Source: Paracamarosporium sp. OC-R06-R3
Lineage: Eukaryota; Ascomycota; Dothideomycetes; Pleosporales; Didymosphaeriaceae
Assembly: GCA_019828545.1 (NCBI GenBank)
Contig: JACVRA010000325.1
Location: 154,776-218,775, forward strand
DNA length: 64,000 bases
Direction: 5' to 3'
Below, in pieces: positions 1 to 11,039 of the stretch. Position 1 is the first letter of the stretch, and each line of letters begins with the position of its first letter. Under the pieces are notes generated by a model. That model saw only the letters and a program-made list of their open reading frames with translations. It was not told the DNA's origin and did no database searches. A program made the translations under genes and the position numbers.

Positions 1-30
1 CAAGTTTCCTTGAAATACTAACGTTATCAG

Positions 31-1857
31 CGATGGATGCGCGCAATGCATATCGATGCGTTCTTCGAATACATGCTGGGTAAACAACATTCTTACTATC
101 TACAAATACCGACCCCTCACAATCCTTTCCCGGAGAACGGTCGCGATGGAGTTCCCTTGGAAGAAGATCTGGCGATCAGAGCTCTCGACCCCAAGTTCCG
201 TCCAAAGCGGGGACGTAGGAAAGCCGACGATGGCGAAGACGATGCAGACATGGTCGACCACTCACCAGCACCGAAACGTCCTCAGTTGGATACGTCTATT
301 CCCTTTGGCAATGTTCTGCCACCCCAATCTGCATATCCAAGCAGCGCTCATCCTGATAACATGGAGGGATTCCTGAGTACCCATGATCCGTGGACAGCAT
401 CCGCTATCACACCATCCTCCGCTCTGACAGCGGCATCAGCGCCTGGTCGGATGAATCCAAACAAGAATCTCACACCATATTCAGCCTCGCCTATGTCGGG
501 ACAACAACTTCGGTGGCGCCTCAACACACAGGATAATCCAACCACACCGCATCCACTCTCTGCTGTCACGCCACATTCAGCTCATCCTGATTTTTTCGAT
601 GAACCTCAGTCGGCAGTTACACCGTCGAGCTCGAAACGGTCACGGCGACGTCACGGACCTGCTGTATCTTCAGCATGGCCAAGCAACAACTCTTCTGCAA
701 CGGGCAAACTTCGCGGCAGACCGCCAAGCAATCGTTCTGTACGCGACGGGCCGTTTGTCACTTTCCCTGCCAATCCTAAGACTACGGAAGGACCCACGAT
801 AGACGTCAACAGAAATCCAGGAAATCTTACACCGATAGTCGAAAGAGCACAATCTGACCCTCCAACTACAGAGCAGCATTTCCGATTCCCTCCAACACCA
901 GCTTCAGCTATATCGCCTACCAACATAGATGCACAGATTCCAAGCGCATCACAAAGACCTCACAGATTAAGTCTACAAGTACCTCCAAACGTTGGGAATC
1001 CAGTACGACTCGTTACCCCGACAGTACTTGTAAACGGACAGGAAAATGATGTTTCTACGGATGGTATCGCTACAAATTCCGGAAACCAAACGTCAGAGCC
1101 TCTCTTCAATCACTCTAGCGAACAATTACACCAACAACAACCGACCTCGTCACCTGCTCAATTCTCAACTCCCTCGCAGCTCTCACCCAAGAACCAGATC
1201 CAAGCTGGCTCCACAACACCTTCTCTTCCATCTCTCCCGCCAGAGTCTCTGAAACGCGCCCTTGTAGCTGAGCTCATCCGCGCTCCCCTCTCTGGTCGTC
1301 GCAAACGCTTATCTGGCACCGAAGCCAAGAATCTCGCCTCTTCTATTCTCTCGCCGCTCTTGGTCAAATCTACCGCTTCCAGCTCTCAGTCAAGAGTCAT
1401 GTCTGACCAACTCCTCGGCATAGCAATAAGTAGCTGCCTCGGCTTGACCTCCGCTGTCGGTCTCGGATCTGGGGGACCTGCCGGCGGCGTAAGACGGGTT
1501 GAATGCGTTCGTTTCCGGGTGGGTGGTGATGGATATGAGAGTCCTATTGACGAGGAGAATGACGACAACGAGTCTGGTATGGACGAGCGTGGCACAATCC
1601 GAGAAACTTTCGATGTTTTCTTTAATGTTAGCTTTGGAGGACTTACGGGCGATTGGGCGGCCAAGGGACTGGCTGCTACGAGTGGGAGAGCTGAAGGGCA
1701 GGCAGGCGGACAGAATGCAGAAAGGCAGGTACAAGAGCAGGCTCCGACGACGGCAGCAGGGTGGAAGACAAAATTTCTGGATGCGCAGAGGAAGTTGTGG
1801 GAAAAGGAAGAGGAGGCAAAGGAGTTGAGGGAGAAGGTACTGGAGGCGGTGTTGTAA
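31..1857 (+). CDS. Abp2-like (ARS-binding protein 2) nuclear protein, 5' partial
   Basis: The window opens inside an intron: a tactaac branch site at 16-22 and a cag acceptor at 28-30 precede the exon. The frame then runs open from 31 to a TAA at 1855-1857, about 608 residues. It starts in RWMRAMHIDAFFEYML and continues through PTPHNPFP and ALDPKFRPKRGRRK. This resembles, from memory, the conserved end of the fungal Abp2 family (ARS-binding protein 2, a DNA-binding protein). The rest is low-complexity Ser/Thr/Pro/Gln sequence with basic patches (SSSKRSRRRHG) and ends in a short acidic/basic helix (KLWEKEEEAKELREK), as expected of a nuclear regulator. The N-terminal part and the true start lie outside the window. 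The coding call is secure; the family name is moderately secure and the role in replication-origin binding is inferred only from the family. Confidence 0.7.
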   Translation, partial: RWMRAMHIDAFFEYMLGKQHSYYLQIPTPHNPFPENGRDGVPLEEDLAIRALDPKFRPKRGRRKADDGEDDADMVDHSPAPKRPQLDTSIPFGNVLPPQSAYPSSAHPDNMEGFLSTHDPWTASAITPSSALTAASAPGRMNPNKNLTPYSASPMSGQQLRWRLNTQDNPTTPHPLSAVTPHSAHPDFFDEPQSAVTPSSSKRSRRRHGPAVSSAWPSNNSSATGKLRGRPPSNRSVRDGPFVTFPANPKTTEGPTIDVNRNPGNLTPIVERAQSDPPTTEQHFRFPPTPASAISPTNIDAQIPSASQRPHRLSLQVPPNVGNPVRLVTPTVLVNGQENDVSTDGIATNSGNQTSEPLFNHSSEQLHQQQPTSSPAQFSTPSQLSPKNQIQAGSTTPSLPSLPPESLKRALVAELIRAPLSGRRKRLSGTEAKNLASSILSPLLVKSTASSSQSRVMSDQLLGIAISSCLGLTSAVGLGSGGPAGGVRRVECVRFRVGGDGYESPIDEENDDNESGMDERGTIRETFDVFFNVSFGGLTGDWAAKGLAATSGRAEGQAGGQNAERQVQEQAPTTAAGWKTKFLDAQRKLWEKEEEAKELREKVLEAVL

Positions 1858-2470
1858 GAGGTTAATGGAGATCTCATGTGCGCCGCACAAGATGTGGGTG
1901 GGGCATCATGTTTGACAACGGTGTTGGGTGCTTCGGCATTATTTGTCTTTCGGTTGGTCACGAGCGGCATCTGCATATACCCTTTTGCGTTTTCGACGGA
2001 AGTTGTATATGTTGGGACTGGGATTAGTAGTTGTACGCTATGTAATGCGTGCTCTCTTTATAACAAGTTGGTACGTTCGAGAAATGCATCACGTTGTAGT
2101 AGTGTAGTTGCGAACCGTACAAGCGTCTCATTGGGTCTTGAAGTATCTCTCAATACGATGAGTCTGATTGGATGAGACTATTTCTAGACCGATCTGCATC
2201 ACCTGGACAGGATACCTCTTATGTCTTGCGCGTCTTGAGGTCACATAAACATGTATAGCACAAGAGGTAGACGATGACACCAAGCATCCCGCTGGCCGTT
2301 TATTCATTCACCCGTTGGTTCGAGTTCGATAAAATATACGCCTATTGGCGAATAGTCTGTATACAAACGACCTCTGCTTTGCCTATTACACGGCACCCAA
2401 TCTTGTTTTTCCAATACTTCATATAAACCCACTTCGTCATAATTACTGTGGTCATAATGGACATAGATCG
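1858..2470. other. Intergenic region between convergent genes
   Basis: This 613-base stretch separates the 3' ends of the Abp2-like gene (plus) and the PEX39-like gene (minus), so it should hold two 3' UTRs. Only short open frames are present. A tRNA-like ggttcgagttc string near 2317 is not followed by a pairing stem, so no RNA gene is called. Confidence 0.6.
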
Positions 2471-3046
2471 TTAAGACGTGGCCATTGGAGCAGTAGCAGC
2501 AGCTTCGTTACTAGGAGTAGACTCCTCTTTCTCCCACGGCTTCCTCCGCTTCGACTGTGTAGCTTGCGACGCTTGTCCAGTGAGGAGCGTATCGGGTATC
2601 TCCTTGATGCCTGAAACAGGCTGCCCGCTCGACAATAGGTGTACAACGTGCGCAAATGAAGTAGGATAATGCGCTTCAGGGCTGCTCGAGATCGCTGGGT
2701 CTGATGGTAGGATCCCTCCTGCGCTCTCGGTGCTAGAAGGAGGGGCTTGTACGACGAGAGCGGGACAGCCTCGCGCATTGCGGTATGCTTTGTAGCCGTC
2801 GAAGTCGACGTTCACGTTGAATTTCCTAAGAGTGTTAGTATGTGTGAGCATGTTCCGGAATTGAAAGACGTACCTAGCATAGTAGAAGCATCGCGCCCGC
2901 AGTGCCAGCTCAGACGCCTGCTCGGGCGAGCTGTTGCTGCCTAGAATAGCACTCAGACCAGACTGGAACTCGGCATCGTCGTCCCAGTTGTAGTTCTCTA
3001 GGGACTCGTAGACGCTGTGTAGCTCATCTGCTGCGGCGACGCTCAT
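2471..3046 (-). CDS. PEX39-like protein with PEX14-like helical domain and KPWE motif
   Basis: Exons are 3046-2874 and 2825-2471, giving 175 aa. The 48-nt intron (donor gtacgt, acceptor ttag, branch actaac) is a multiple of three and lacks a stop; removing it joins FYYAR to KFNVNVDFDGYKAYR. The N-terminal half (about 17-78) is a helical domain (YNWDDDAEFQSGLSAIL, then ARCFYYARK). The C-terminal half has YPTSFAHVVHLLSSGQPV followed by GIKEIP and a KPWE motif at residues 153-156. This order matches the fungal family with a PEX14-like helix-turn-helix plus a KPWE domain. Established knowledge: [R/K]PWE motifs in PEX39 and PEX13 bind the PTS2 receptor PEX7 and promote PTS2 import. A cytosolic peroxisome-import role is therefore inferred. 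It has no signal peptide or membrane segment. The start codon is the first ATG, about 270 nt from the divergent Scd6 start. Confidence 0.8.
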   Translation of the reverse strand: MSVAAADELHSVYESLENYNWDDDAEFQSGLSAILGSNSSPEQASELALRARCFYYARYVFQFRNMLTHTNTLRKFNVNVDFDGYKAYRNARGCPALVVQAPPSSTESAGGILPSDPAISSSPEAHYPTSFAHVVHLLSSGQPVSGIKEIPDTLLTGQASQATQSKRRKPWEKEESTPSNEAAATAPMATS

Positions 3047-3313
3047 GGTTCCGGGTAAAGGTCAGGCATGGACGTGGGGTGAGAGGAGCATGGGCCTGAT
3101 GATGCGCTTGGGCGGCCGAAGTGGAGCCGGAGCTTTTGGCGAAGCTGCACGTTCGTTCTCTTCGCTCTCACCCACAAACCTCGTCGTCTCTCACCCTCCT
3201 CCCGTCACTCCCCTCCTTCTTGCCGACTGCACACTCTTCTTTCCATTTTCTTTCTTCTCGACTTAACCAACACTTCCTTTGCTTGTTTTGAAGACGCTTC
3301 ACGCGCAGTCATC

Positions 3314-5335
3314 ATGTCTGAGTACATAGGGTACATCTCAGCCCTGCCATCAATTCGAGCTTCTACTGACGCGCATTGCGTAGTGCTCGCATATCCCTCA
3401 TCTCGAAGAGTGACATCCGGTATGCTTGCATCCATTGAGCCAGCGTCGCGCAATTGCTGATAAGCCTAGATACGTCGGCACGCTTGTCAACATCAACTCA
3501 GAACAATCGACCGTCTCGCTCGACAATGTGCGATCATTCGGTACTGAGGGTCGCCGCGGCGGTACGGATGAGTACGGGCCTTCGGACGCAGTCTACGAGC
3601 AGATTGTCTTTCGGGGCAGCGACGTGAAGGATCTGCGCATCGAGGAGACCCCTAAAGAGGAGCCTGCCATGCCGCAAGACCCGGCCATCATTGGTGTAAG
3701 TCCTGCCCATTTCTTTTGTGTCCAAGGGTACAATGATTAAATATTTTCGGATGTAAACCTTTTAAACCACCGAGAGCGCAAAACCGTGTGGATATTTCCG
3801 TTGCCTTCCTTCTGAGTATCTTCGATACGTTTGACTTTCATGAACACTAGTCAAAGAACTTCGCTGACATGGCATATTGGATCGAACAGGTGCAACAGGC
3901 TCAACGGCAGGATGGTCCTCAACCTGACCAACGTCCACCGCCGCAGAACCAGACCTTCCCTCCCCCGCCTGGCCAGTTCCCTCCAGGTGGTTACCCGCCT
4001 TTTGGACATCCACCGCCGCCGTACCAGAATAGGTTCGGTCCGCAAGGTGGCTTCCCTGGTGGCCCTCCGGGACCGTTCCCAGGGGGCCCAGGAGGTTTCG
4101 GCATGCCAGGCCCATACGGCTATGGAGCGCCTCCACCAGGATGGGCTCCTCCAGGCCAATTCAATGGGCCTCCGGGACCTTTCCCTCCACAAGGACCCAT
4201 TAGTCCACCTGGTCAGCAACAACCTCCACAGAATCAGAACCAGAACCAGCCACCGACAGGGCCCAAGGGCGCTGCATCGGGTGGTCCTGGACCAAACAAA
4301 GATGAGAAATCCGATGCTCAACCCAAGGTTGCGGAGGCGGATGGTGCTGCGAAACCCACAGAGCAAAAGCCGAACTCAAAACCTTCAGAGATCACTCCCA
4401 CGCCCGCCGTGGTGAAGCAGCCACCACCTCCTCCTGTTGATTCAAAGCCACCCGTCGCAGCTGCCCTTGCTCCACCTTCACAGGCCGGTCAGCTTCCTGG
4501 TGCACCGAAGACAGCCCCAACAGGACCAAAGAGCGGCCGCATCGTCCCTGCCGTCCCTCTTGCCAGCCCTGGTTTGAGGAACGCTGCTCCCCAAGCTCAA
4601 CCTGCCGCCGTCGCTGCCGCAGTACAACCTGGTCAATCAACGGCTAATCCCACTCAAAATTACCAGAACGCAACACAAGCTGCAACTGCTGCTGTGGCAG
4701 CAGCTATGGCGAAGCTCGACGTCGGAAAAGCCCCCGCTCAACCCGGAGCACAGCCCATGAATGCGAATCTCCAGCAACGTATCGATGAGATGCGGGACGA
4801 GCAGGCTAGGCGAGGTGGACCAGGTCATCGCGGAGGTAGCAGAGGAGGTCGTGGCGGCCGAGGTGGTCATCACGCGAAGTTGGAGATCCCAGCGACCGAC
4901 TTCGACTTCGCATCCGCCAATGCGAAGTTCAACAAGATGGATTCTGTGAAGGAAGCTATCGCGACAGGCTCACCGCTCGGCGAGGGTGCGACGCCTCCTG
5001 CGCCTGAAATTGCGACTAACGGCCACGCCGCCGAGCCGAAGAATGACAACGTTGTCATCCCTCCTGCTTCCGCCTACAACAAGTCATCGAGCTTCTTCGA
5101 TAACATCTCCAGCGAGCTGAAGGACCGAGAGGACTCCGCCGCCAACCGCGGTCAGCAGTTCAGAACCCAAGAGAGGGCCAAGAATATGGAGACCTTCGGG
5201 CAAGGCAGTGTCGATGGCTTCAGAGGCGGATATCGTGGTCGCGGTCGCGGCCGAGGCAGGGGTCGTGGACGCGGCTTTGGCGGCTTCAGGGGTGGACGCG
5301 GTCGAGGTGGACAGTTTGGTGAACAACAGGCTTAG
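3314..5335 (+). CDS. scd6: Scd6/Sum2/LSM14 family P-body translational repressor
   Basis: Reconstructed exons are 3314-3330, 3384-3419, 3470-3695 and 3851-5335, giving 587 aa. The first two exons are tiny (17 and 36 nt) and encode MSEYIGARISLISKSDIR. Exon 3 completes the LSm14-type Sm fold (YVGTLVNINSEQSTVSLDNV, RSFGTEGR, YEQIVFRGSDVKDLRIEE). A Pro/Gly/Gln-rich linker follows, then the FDF box (TDFDFASANAKFNKM, about residue 444), the FFD box (SSFFDNISSEL, about 507), the TFG box (METFGQGSVDGF, about 540) and an RGG-rich tail. These elements in this order define the family. Known role: cytoplasmic mRNP/P-body assembly, binding of the DEAD-box helicase Dhh1 and eIF4G, and repression of translation. 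The other introns are 53, 50 and 155 nt. The start is fixed by the conserved MSEYIG N-terminus. Confidence 0.93.
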
Positions 5336-6216
5336 TGGGCCGATTAGGAGCAGGTTGTCCCGAACGCCATTGTCAATCTTCTGGCAGAACCGGGTCACTT
5401 GATCATGGACGATGGAATCATTATCTAACCATTGTGCGCGATCCACTGGGCGGCGTTCAAAAGCTGGGTTGGAGCTAATTCTTGCGAAAGCTCGACAAGT
5501 TTGGGTGGGCAAAAGGGCATCAATTTCTGCGACATGATATCTTGTTTTTCAGCGAAAGGACGGGAACTGGGATTCGGAACATTGGGAGTCGTTTCTTACG
5601 GCGCTCTGTACAAGTATGGAATGAGCGATGGGCGCGTTATCCTGCGTCGAACTGTATAGTTTTAGGATGAGGATGATATCCCGATGACGAGTAAATGAAC
5701 TGAATGGCGAAGACTTGCTATGCTTGCATGGGGGATATGTGGGCAGAATGTGATTATTCGGCCTTTAAGCTGTGTGCTGGACATGTATTGCAATCTGTTT
5801 ACCACTACCAGTTTTTGCATTCTACGAGTGATCACGGGCAATTCACAGTTGGTTGCATCATCCGGCAGCGCATGGGATGGATGCGTGGGATTGCTTTTTC
5901 ATGCGATGGCGGCCGTGCGCTGCAATGACGATGGAAAAGACGTGAGGCAGGTGCCCACGTGCTTAGCCATTGGCTGTCGCGAACCAGGGCAAGCAGGAGC
6001 TTCCCCGCAGAGCTGGGTATCAAACAAATCTCTGCCGCTGCACAGGCTTGCAGTTCTTGATATGCACGCTATTCTTACCGGCTGCTGATTGCTGCTGGAA
6101 TATATCTTACCCTTGCCGTTCGCTACCGTAGCTTCCCTGCCCAGTTGCGCGCTCGTAGCTCGCGTCAATTGCTTGTCTCGAGAGCTCCACCAACCGCCCG
6201 CGTAGGTTGATTCACC
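5336..6216. other. Intergenic: scd6 3' end and vtc4 promoter
   Basis: The first part is presumably the 3' UTR of scd6. The second is the upstream region of vtc4 and contains a CACGTG at 5956-5961 followed within a few bases by an inverted CCAAT box (ATTGG near 5969). Short overlapping open frames show no family resemblance. Confidence 0.6.
5956..5961 (+). promoter_or_regulatory. Candidate PHO-type E-box (CACGTG) upstream of vtc4
   Basis: A perfect CACGTG palindrome lies 255 bp upstream of the vtc4 start codon, beside an inverted CCAAT box. In yeast and Neurospora the bHLH regulators Pho4 and NUC-1 bind CACGTG, and VTC genes belong to the phosphate-starvation regulon. The motif is seen directly. 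Its use here is inference, since CACGTG also serves other bHLH factors. Confidence 0.45.
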
Positions 6217-8832
6217 ATGAAGTTCGGCAGCAACCTTCGCAAGAACATCTACCCGCCGTGGAAAGACCAGTACATTGACTACAACAAGCTCAAGAACCTT
6301 CTCCGCGAGCACGATGACGACAAACCGTGGACCTCGGACGACGTCACGCAGTTCACCGAGGAGCTTGCCAACGTGCAGTTAGAGAAGGTTTACAACTTTA
6401 AGAAGGGTATCCAGGAGAAGCTGAAGGAGCGCACGACGGCCTGCGAGAAGAAACTCGAGCCATTGGCCATTGGCATCAAGGCTGAGGAGGGCAAGGATAA
6501 CGGCGAGGCTTCTGCGTCCAAGGACAACAAACCCGGCGTACCGCCCGCGGAAAGGAAGAAGCTGCTCGAGGAGGTGCTGGAGGAGCTTGATGATATCACA
6601 AAGGAGGTCAAGGAGCTTGAGAAGTATGGGCGCATCAATTACACTGCGGTGATTAAGGCGACGAAGAAGCATGACAAGCTGCGTGGGAGGTCGTATCGTC
6701 TGCGGCCATTCATGAACGCGCGCCTTACCGAGAAGCCGATTTACACTGAAGACCACTCGCCGTTGCTGTATCGTCTTTCGGCCATGTATAGCTTCGTGCG
6801 CCAGAGCCTGGATGGCAAGCCGCAAGAGGCGCTTTCATTTACGGAGAATGCTACGAGCTCCGAGGACTTCACCTCCCTCAAATGTATGTCGTTTTATTCA
6901 TTTCACGTCCGTCAGCTAACAAAGCACAGTCTGGGTCCACAAGGAGAACCTCCTCGAAGTCAAGACCGTGATCCTCCGCCGTCTCCCCGTCCTCGTGTAT
7001 AACCCGCAAACCTCCAAGGTCGCAGAAGGCTCCCAGCGCGACCCCTCCATTACCTCCATATACTTTGACAACCCGGACTTCCCGCTATACACAGACAAGG
7101 TCAACCACGTCCCCAATGCCGCGTCACTCCGTCTCAGGTGGTACGGGCAGCTTGCTGAAAAGCCCAACATTTTCCTGGAAAAGAAAGAGATGAAGGAAGG
7201 AGATGCGGCTGAGGAACAGCGCTTGGCGATCAAAGACAAATACATCGAACCATTCATTACCGGCAAGTACCACATGGAGAAGCAGATCCAGAAGATGGAG
7301 GCCCGTGGTGCCCAGGATCAGCAGGAGGTTGATGAATACAAAAAGACCGTAAACGATATCTCCAACTTCATCAAGGAGAAGGACTTACAGCCGGTTCTGC
7401 GCGCGAACTATACTCGCACCGCCTTCCAGATTCCTGGTGATAACCGCGTTCGCGTCTCGCTAGATACTAATCTGGCCCTTATCCGCGAGGATTCTCTGGA
7501 CATGGACCGCCCATGCCGTGACCCCGACGACTGGCACAGGCGAGATATCGACGATCGCCAAATGGAGTACCCGTTCAGCGAGCTAAGAAAGGGCGAGCGG
7601 TACGACTTTCCACACGCGATACTGGAAATTAAGGTCAAAGGCATGAAAAAGTACGAATGGATCGAGGATCTTATCAACTCCCACCTGGTGAAGGAGGCTC
7701 CTCGCTTCTCTAAGTTTGTGCAGGGCGTGGCGAAGTTGTTCGAAGATCAGGTATGTGACGATGTGGTCTTATGCCATTTCTAGATACAACCTGCTAACAA
7801 AGACAGGTGAACACGTTCCCATTCTGGTTGAGCGAGGTAGAAACAGATATCAAGCGCGAACCCGAAGTAGCTTTCGAAGAGGAACAGAAGAAGAAGCAGA
7901 AGGCCGCCGAAGACGACGTCGCTGTAGGCAGTCTCTTCGGTGCTCGCGCTAGGTAAGTTACATAAGGACACATCTAGTAAAGCCCAGATTGCTCACAATT
8001 TTTAGCCCTAGCTACCGTCCCTCAATCATCTCTCCCGTGGGTTCACCCGCTGCCGCTGGCACATCCGTCCGCAAATCTAGCGCCCCCGTAAAGCCATCAC
8101 CCCTCGTGGTGGAACAGAACGACAAGCCCTCTAATGAAGAGCTTGACAGTGACGAGGAGGGAACGCACGCGGTAGGCACGCATGACTCCCCCTTCGGCCG
8201 TAGCACTGGTCTTTCTTCTCTCTTCCCCTCATTCTCCACCTCAAAGTATGCCCGCAGAAAGGAAAGCACACAGAAGAAAGTCCAGCTCCCACCCGGGATC
8301 AGGCACCCAGGAATCTGGATCAAAGACCGAGGCCCCGTGCGCGTCGAAGCAAAAGTCTGGCTCGCAAACCAGCGCACCTTTATCAAGTGGCAGCACGCCA
8401 GCGTCCTGCTCGCCTCCCTCTCACTCGGCCTGTACAATGCTGCGGGTGAGGACAACAACGTCGCCCGCGTTCTTGCCGTCGTGTACACTTCTGTTGCGCT
8501 ATTTACGCTCATCTGGGGCTACGGGATCTACATGTGGAGGCGGAAACTAATTACCGAGCGGAGCGGCAAGGATTTCGATAATGTTGTGGGCCCGCTGGTT
8601 GTTGCTGTGGGGTTGGTGATTGCATTGTGTCTCAACTTTGGGTTCAAGGTACGTGTGTGATACGTGTGTGCGTGGATGAAGAGGGGGTGTGATGTGATGA
8701 GGCGTGTGCTAATGTGTGTTACAGTACCGAGCTATTATGGATGAGCGCCACCATCACGCGGGGCATAACGGGACGGGTTCGGTGGCGGATATGATGGCGC
8801 CGGTTTTGGAACATATTGAGTTGGTGCGGTGA
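6217..8832 (+). CDS. vtc4: Vacuolar transporter chaperone 4, polyphosphate polymerase subunit
   Basis: Exons are 6217-6883, 6930-7750, 7807-7952, 8006-8648 and 8725-8832, giving 794 aa. The N-terminus is an SPX domain (MKFGSNLRKNIYPPWKDQYI, then YNKLKNLL) with the Lys-rich KKHDKLRG helix that senses inositol pyrophosphates. The middle is the triphosphate-tunnel polymerase domain: PSITSIYFDNPDFPLY, the SLRLRWYGQL strand carrying catalytic arginines, IFLEKKEM, and later LEIKVKGMKKYEWIEDL. Three C-terminal membrane helices of the DUF202/Vtc1 type follow (WQHASVLLASLSLGLYN, ARVLAVVYTSVALFTLIWGY, VVGPLVVAVGLVIALCLNFG). Vtc4 makes polyphosphate from ATP and passes it into the vacuole within the VTC complex. 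The small last exon contains a His cluster (DERHHHAGH). Length and domain order fit Vtc4 rather than Vtc2/Vtc3 by resemblance; that distinction is fairly but not fully certain. Confidence 0.9.
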
Positions 8833-11039
8833 GTGGGGTCTTTTGTTGGTATTGAATGAGGCTTTGGGGATGGAGAGGACGCGATTGTGTGGGTAATTGG
8901 TGGATAATGGTGTGTTAGGTGATGTGGGAGGTGCGGGTGTGACGAGTTGGTAAAGTGCACACCGCACGGCACAGTCACGCACACATGGGGTCGTGATCAG
9001 TAGTGCGTGGTAAAGGGGAAGGGAAAGGTTGCTAGTTAGCCACTTAGTTTGAGCGCTTGTATATACGCGTTGGTGTACGCTGAAGGGAGCTTGCTGTTCC
9101 TGGCTTGTTTACAATGAATACGGGTAGCTTCAGTTTGTGCTTGTGTGGTGTGCGATGTGTATCATGTCTCGGGTGGGATGTATTTGTACTCCTCTGGTAT
9201 GCGGGGTTGGTAAGATACAGAGAGGGCTGTGTGTGTGGAGAGAAACGAGGATAAGGTTCTGAATGGATGGTTGCTAGGTTGAAAGGTACATGCGTACATT
9301 GTTTGTGGAGGTTTGTATCGGGTGCATGGTAGTCTGAAGAGCGGGAAGGGACTCGTGGGCTGTGTTTGTGATGGTCTTATTCAGGCTGCATGTTGAGTAG
9401 AGTTGTGCTATGCAGCGCAGTGAGACAGGCAAATCTCTACGTTTGGTCACGGTCACCTCTTACGCGAAATGTACGTTAGCAAGAATAGAGCCATACAGGT
9501 AGCAAGAATGCCCTGCGATCTGACTGCTTCTCAACCACAAGACAGAACTTGCAGTATCTTAGATTTCTTCAGAATACGCAGTGCATACAAAGATTGTTCC
9601 TGGATTTCTCTCTTGCGCACATGGAGAAAGCATAGATCACAATCCCACTCCGAAGCTGTGAAAATTCAGGTCACGGTTGCACAGACTCGTGCAGAGTGGA
9701 TCTCTTCGCTCTAACAAGCTCGCTCTACGGGAGGGTTCCCTTGCTGCGGGTCCGGTCGGCATGGTAACGGGGGCGCAAATGTCGTCTTGGCAGGGCAGAT
9801 TTTCGTAGCCCAGGGGATGAGGGAGGCAAGGAGGAGGAGTGCGTTGATGTTGTGCGAAGGGAGCACGTTTCGTCCGTTGGGGCGGGATGGAGATAGCGCA
9901 TATGGTATGGTGAGGTAATCGTGAGGTACCTGAGGACCCTCTGGCGATAGTATAGTGTTATGAGGACACGACTGTGTCGGACCTGGTACATTGTTGTCCA
10001 GAATCGGGTGCAGATCATGTTGCAGTTGCTGGCGGACAAAGGTCATGTGTGTGATATGTTCCAAAAACAAACACGCCCGGGAAGAGAGCACGCTGTGTCT
10101 GTGTCATATGATTCGAGCCTCCAGAATTTTTTTGCACGACGGTACGTCGTTGGGCAAAGACGTGGATTCGTTGCGGCTGAACACAGGCTAGCGGATGTTC
10201 TGCAGCGGGTGTTGGGTGAAACAGATGCCGAGAGCTGCTGGCACCCGTCAACCCGTAACTCTACGTCTTCATCTTCTTCCTTTTGCGACATCAGCCGCAA
10301 CATTCACTACCTTTCTACGCTTTCAATTGGAGAATTTCATGCGGATATGCAGTCTCTCAAAAGCAAACAAAATCCTAGACTATGCACGAACCTCGGGATC
10401 CGTGGCATATTGCTGTGCGCGGCTGCGTTACTCATATCCAAGGTTGTACGAGCTACGGATCTCTCGCTATCCCCCTGAAGATATTCTTTGCATGCACGTC
10501 TCCATGGCCACGCAGATGCTGCAGCGATTGGCGCCCTGCCCACGCGTGCCCGTTGTCTGGGCGGACTGCCTGCATGCTGCCGTCCCGCGAGGATACGCAG
10601 GTACCAGCACCTTATCCGTATATATGTACGTTTGTGAACCGTTTGGTGGTCACCCCGGTGGTTACTTGAACCGTTGCTCAACTCCAAACGCGTCGATTTC
10701 GTTGCCATAAAGAGGCAGTTCCTCAGCGTATTGAACTACAGCCTGGTAGACATCTTACCGCCACCGTCACCGTTAGCTGAGGCATTGCTCTGTTGAACTA
10801 CCTTCACTACGTTTGGTACGCCGCCGCCGTTTGTGCACGTGATCCCAGGAAACCGCGCCTTCCTCAAGCCGAACACTTGTCTTAGAGCAACATCTCCACG
10901 GCGACTACACTCTTTCAACCTCAAAGTCGGTCTGTTATTCTTCTCTGCCTCGCTCTTTTTAGGACCCGCACGATCGACACTCGCTTCTCGTTATCCCACC
11001 ATTCGCTTGACAGCCGTCAACAAGTGCCAACACCCCGCC
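8833..11039. other. Long intergenic region with no supported gene
   Basis: About 2.2 kb between vtc4 and the S41-type gene. The first 500 bases are GT-rich, with several gtgtgtgt-like runs. The largest open frame (9960-10478, 172 codons) has no recognisable domain and overlaps other open frames on both strands, so it is not called. A CACGTG lies at 10836-10841, about 200 bp before the next start codon. Confidence 0.5.

Noticed and set aside
1386..1976. Minus-strand frames of 166-196 codons
   Set aside because: They are antisense to the Abp2-like coding exon, in its low-complexity C-terminal part, and have no family resemblance.
3426..3740. Independent 104-codon frame as a separate small gene
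   Set aside because: It is exon 3 of scd6 read through its introns; the first codon is TTG and the conserved LSm text needs the upstream microexons.
9960..10478. 172-codon ATG frame between vtc4 and the S41-type gene
   Set aside because: No domain, no promoter signal, overlaps several other frames, and the translated text changes character from end to end. Transcript data could reverse this.
10833..11039. Upstream extension of the S41-type frame
   Set aside because: The extension contains no ATG, only a GTG, and the ATG at 11040 starts a good signal peptide.
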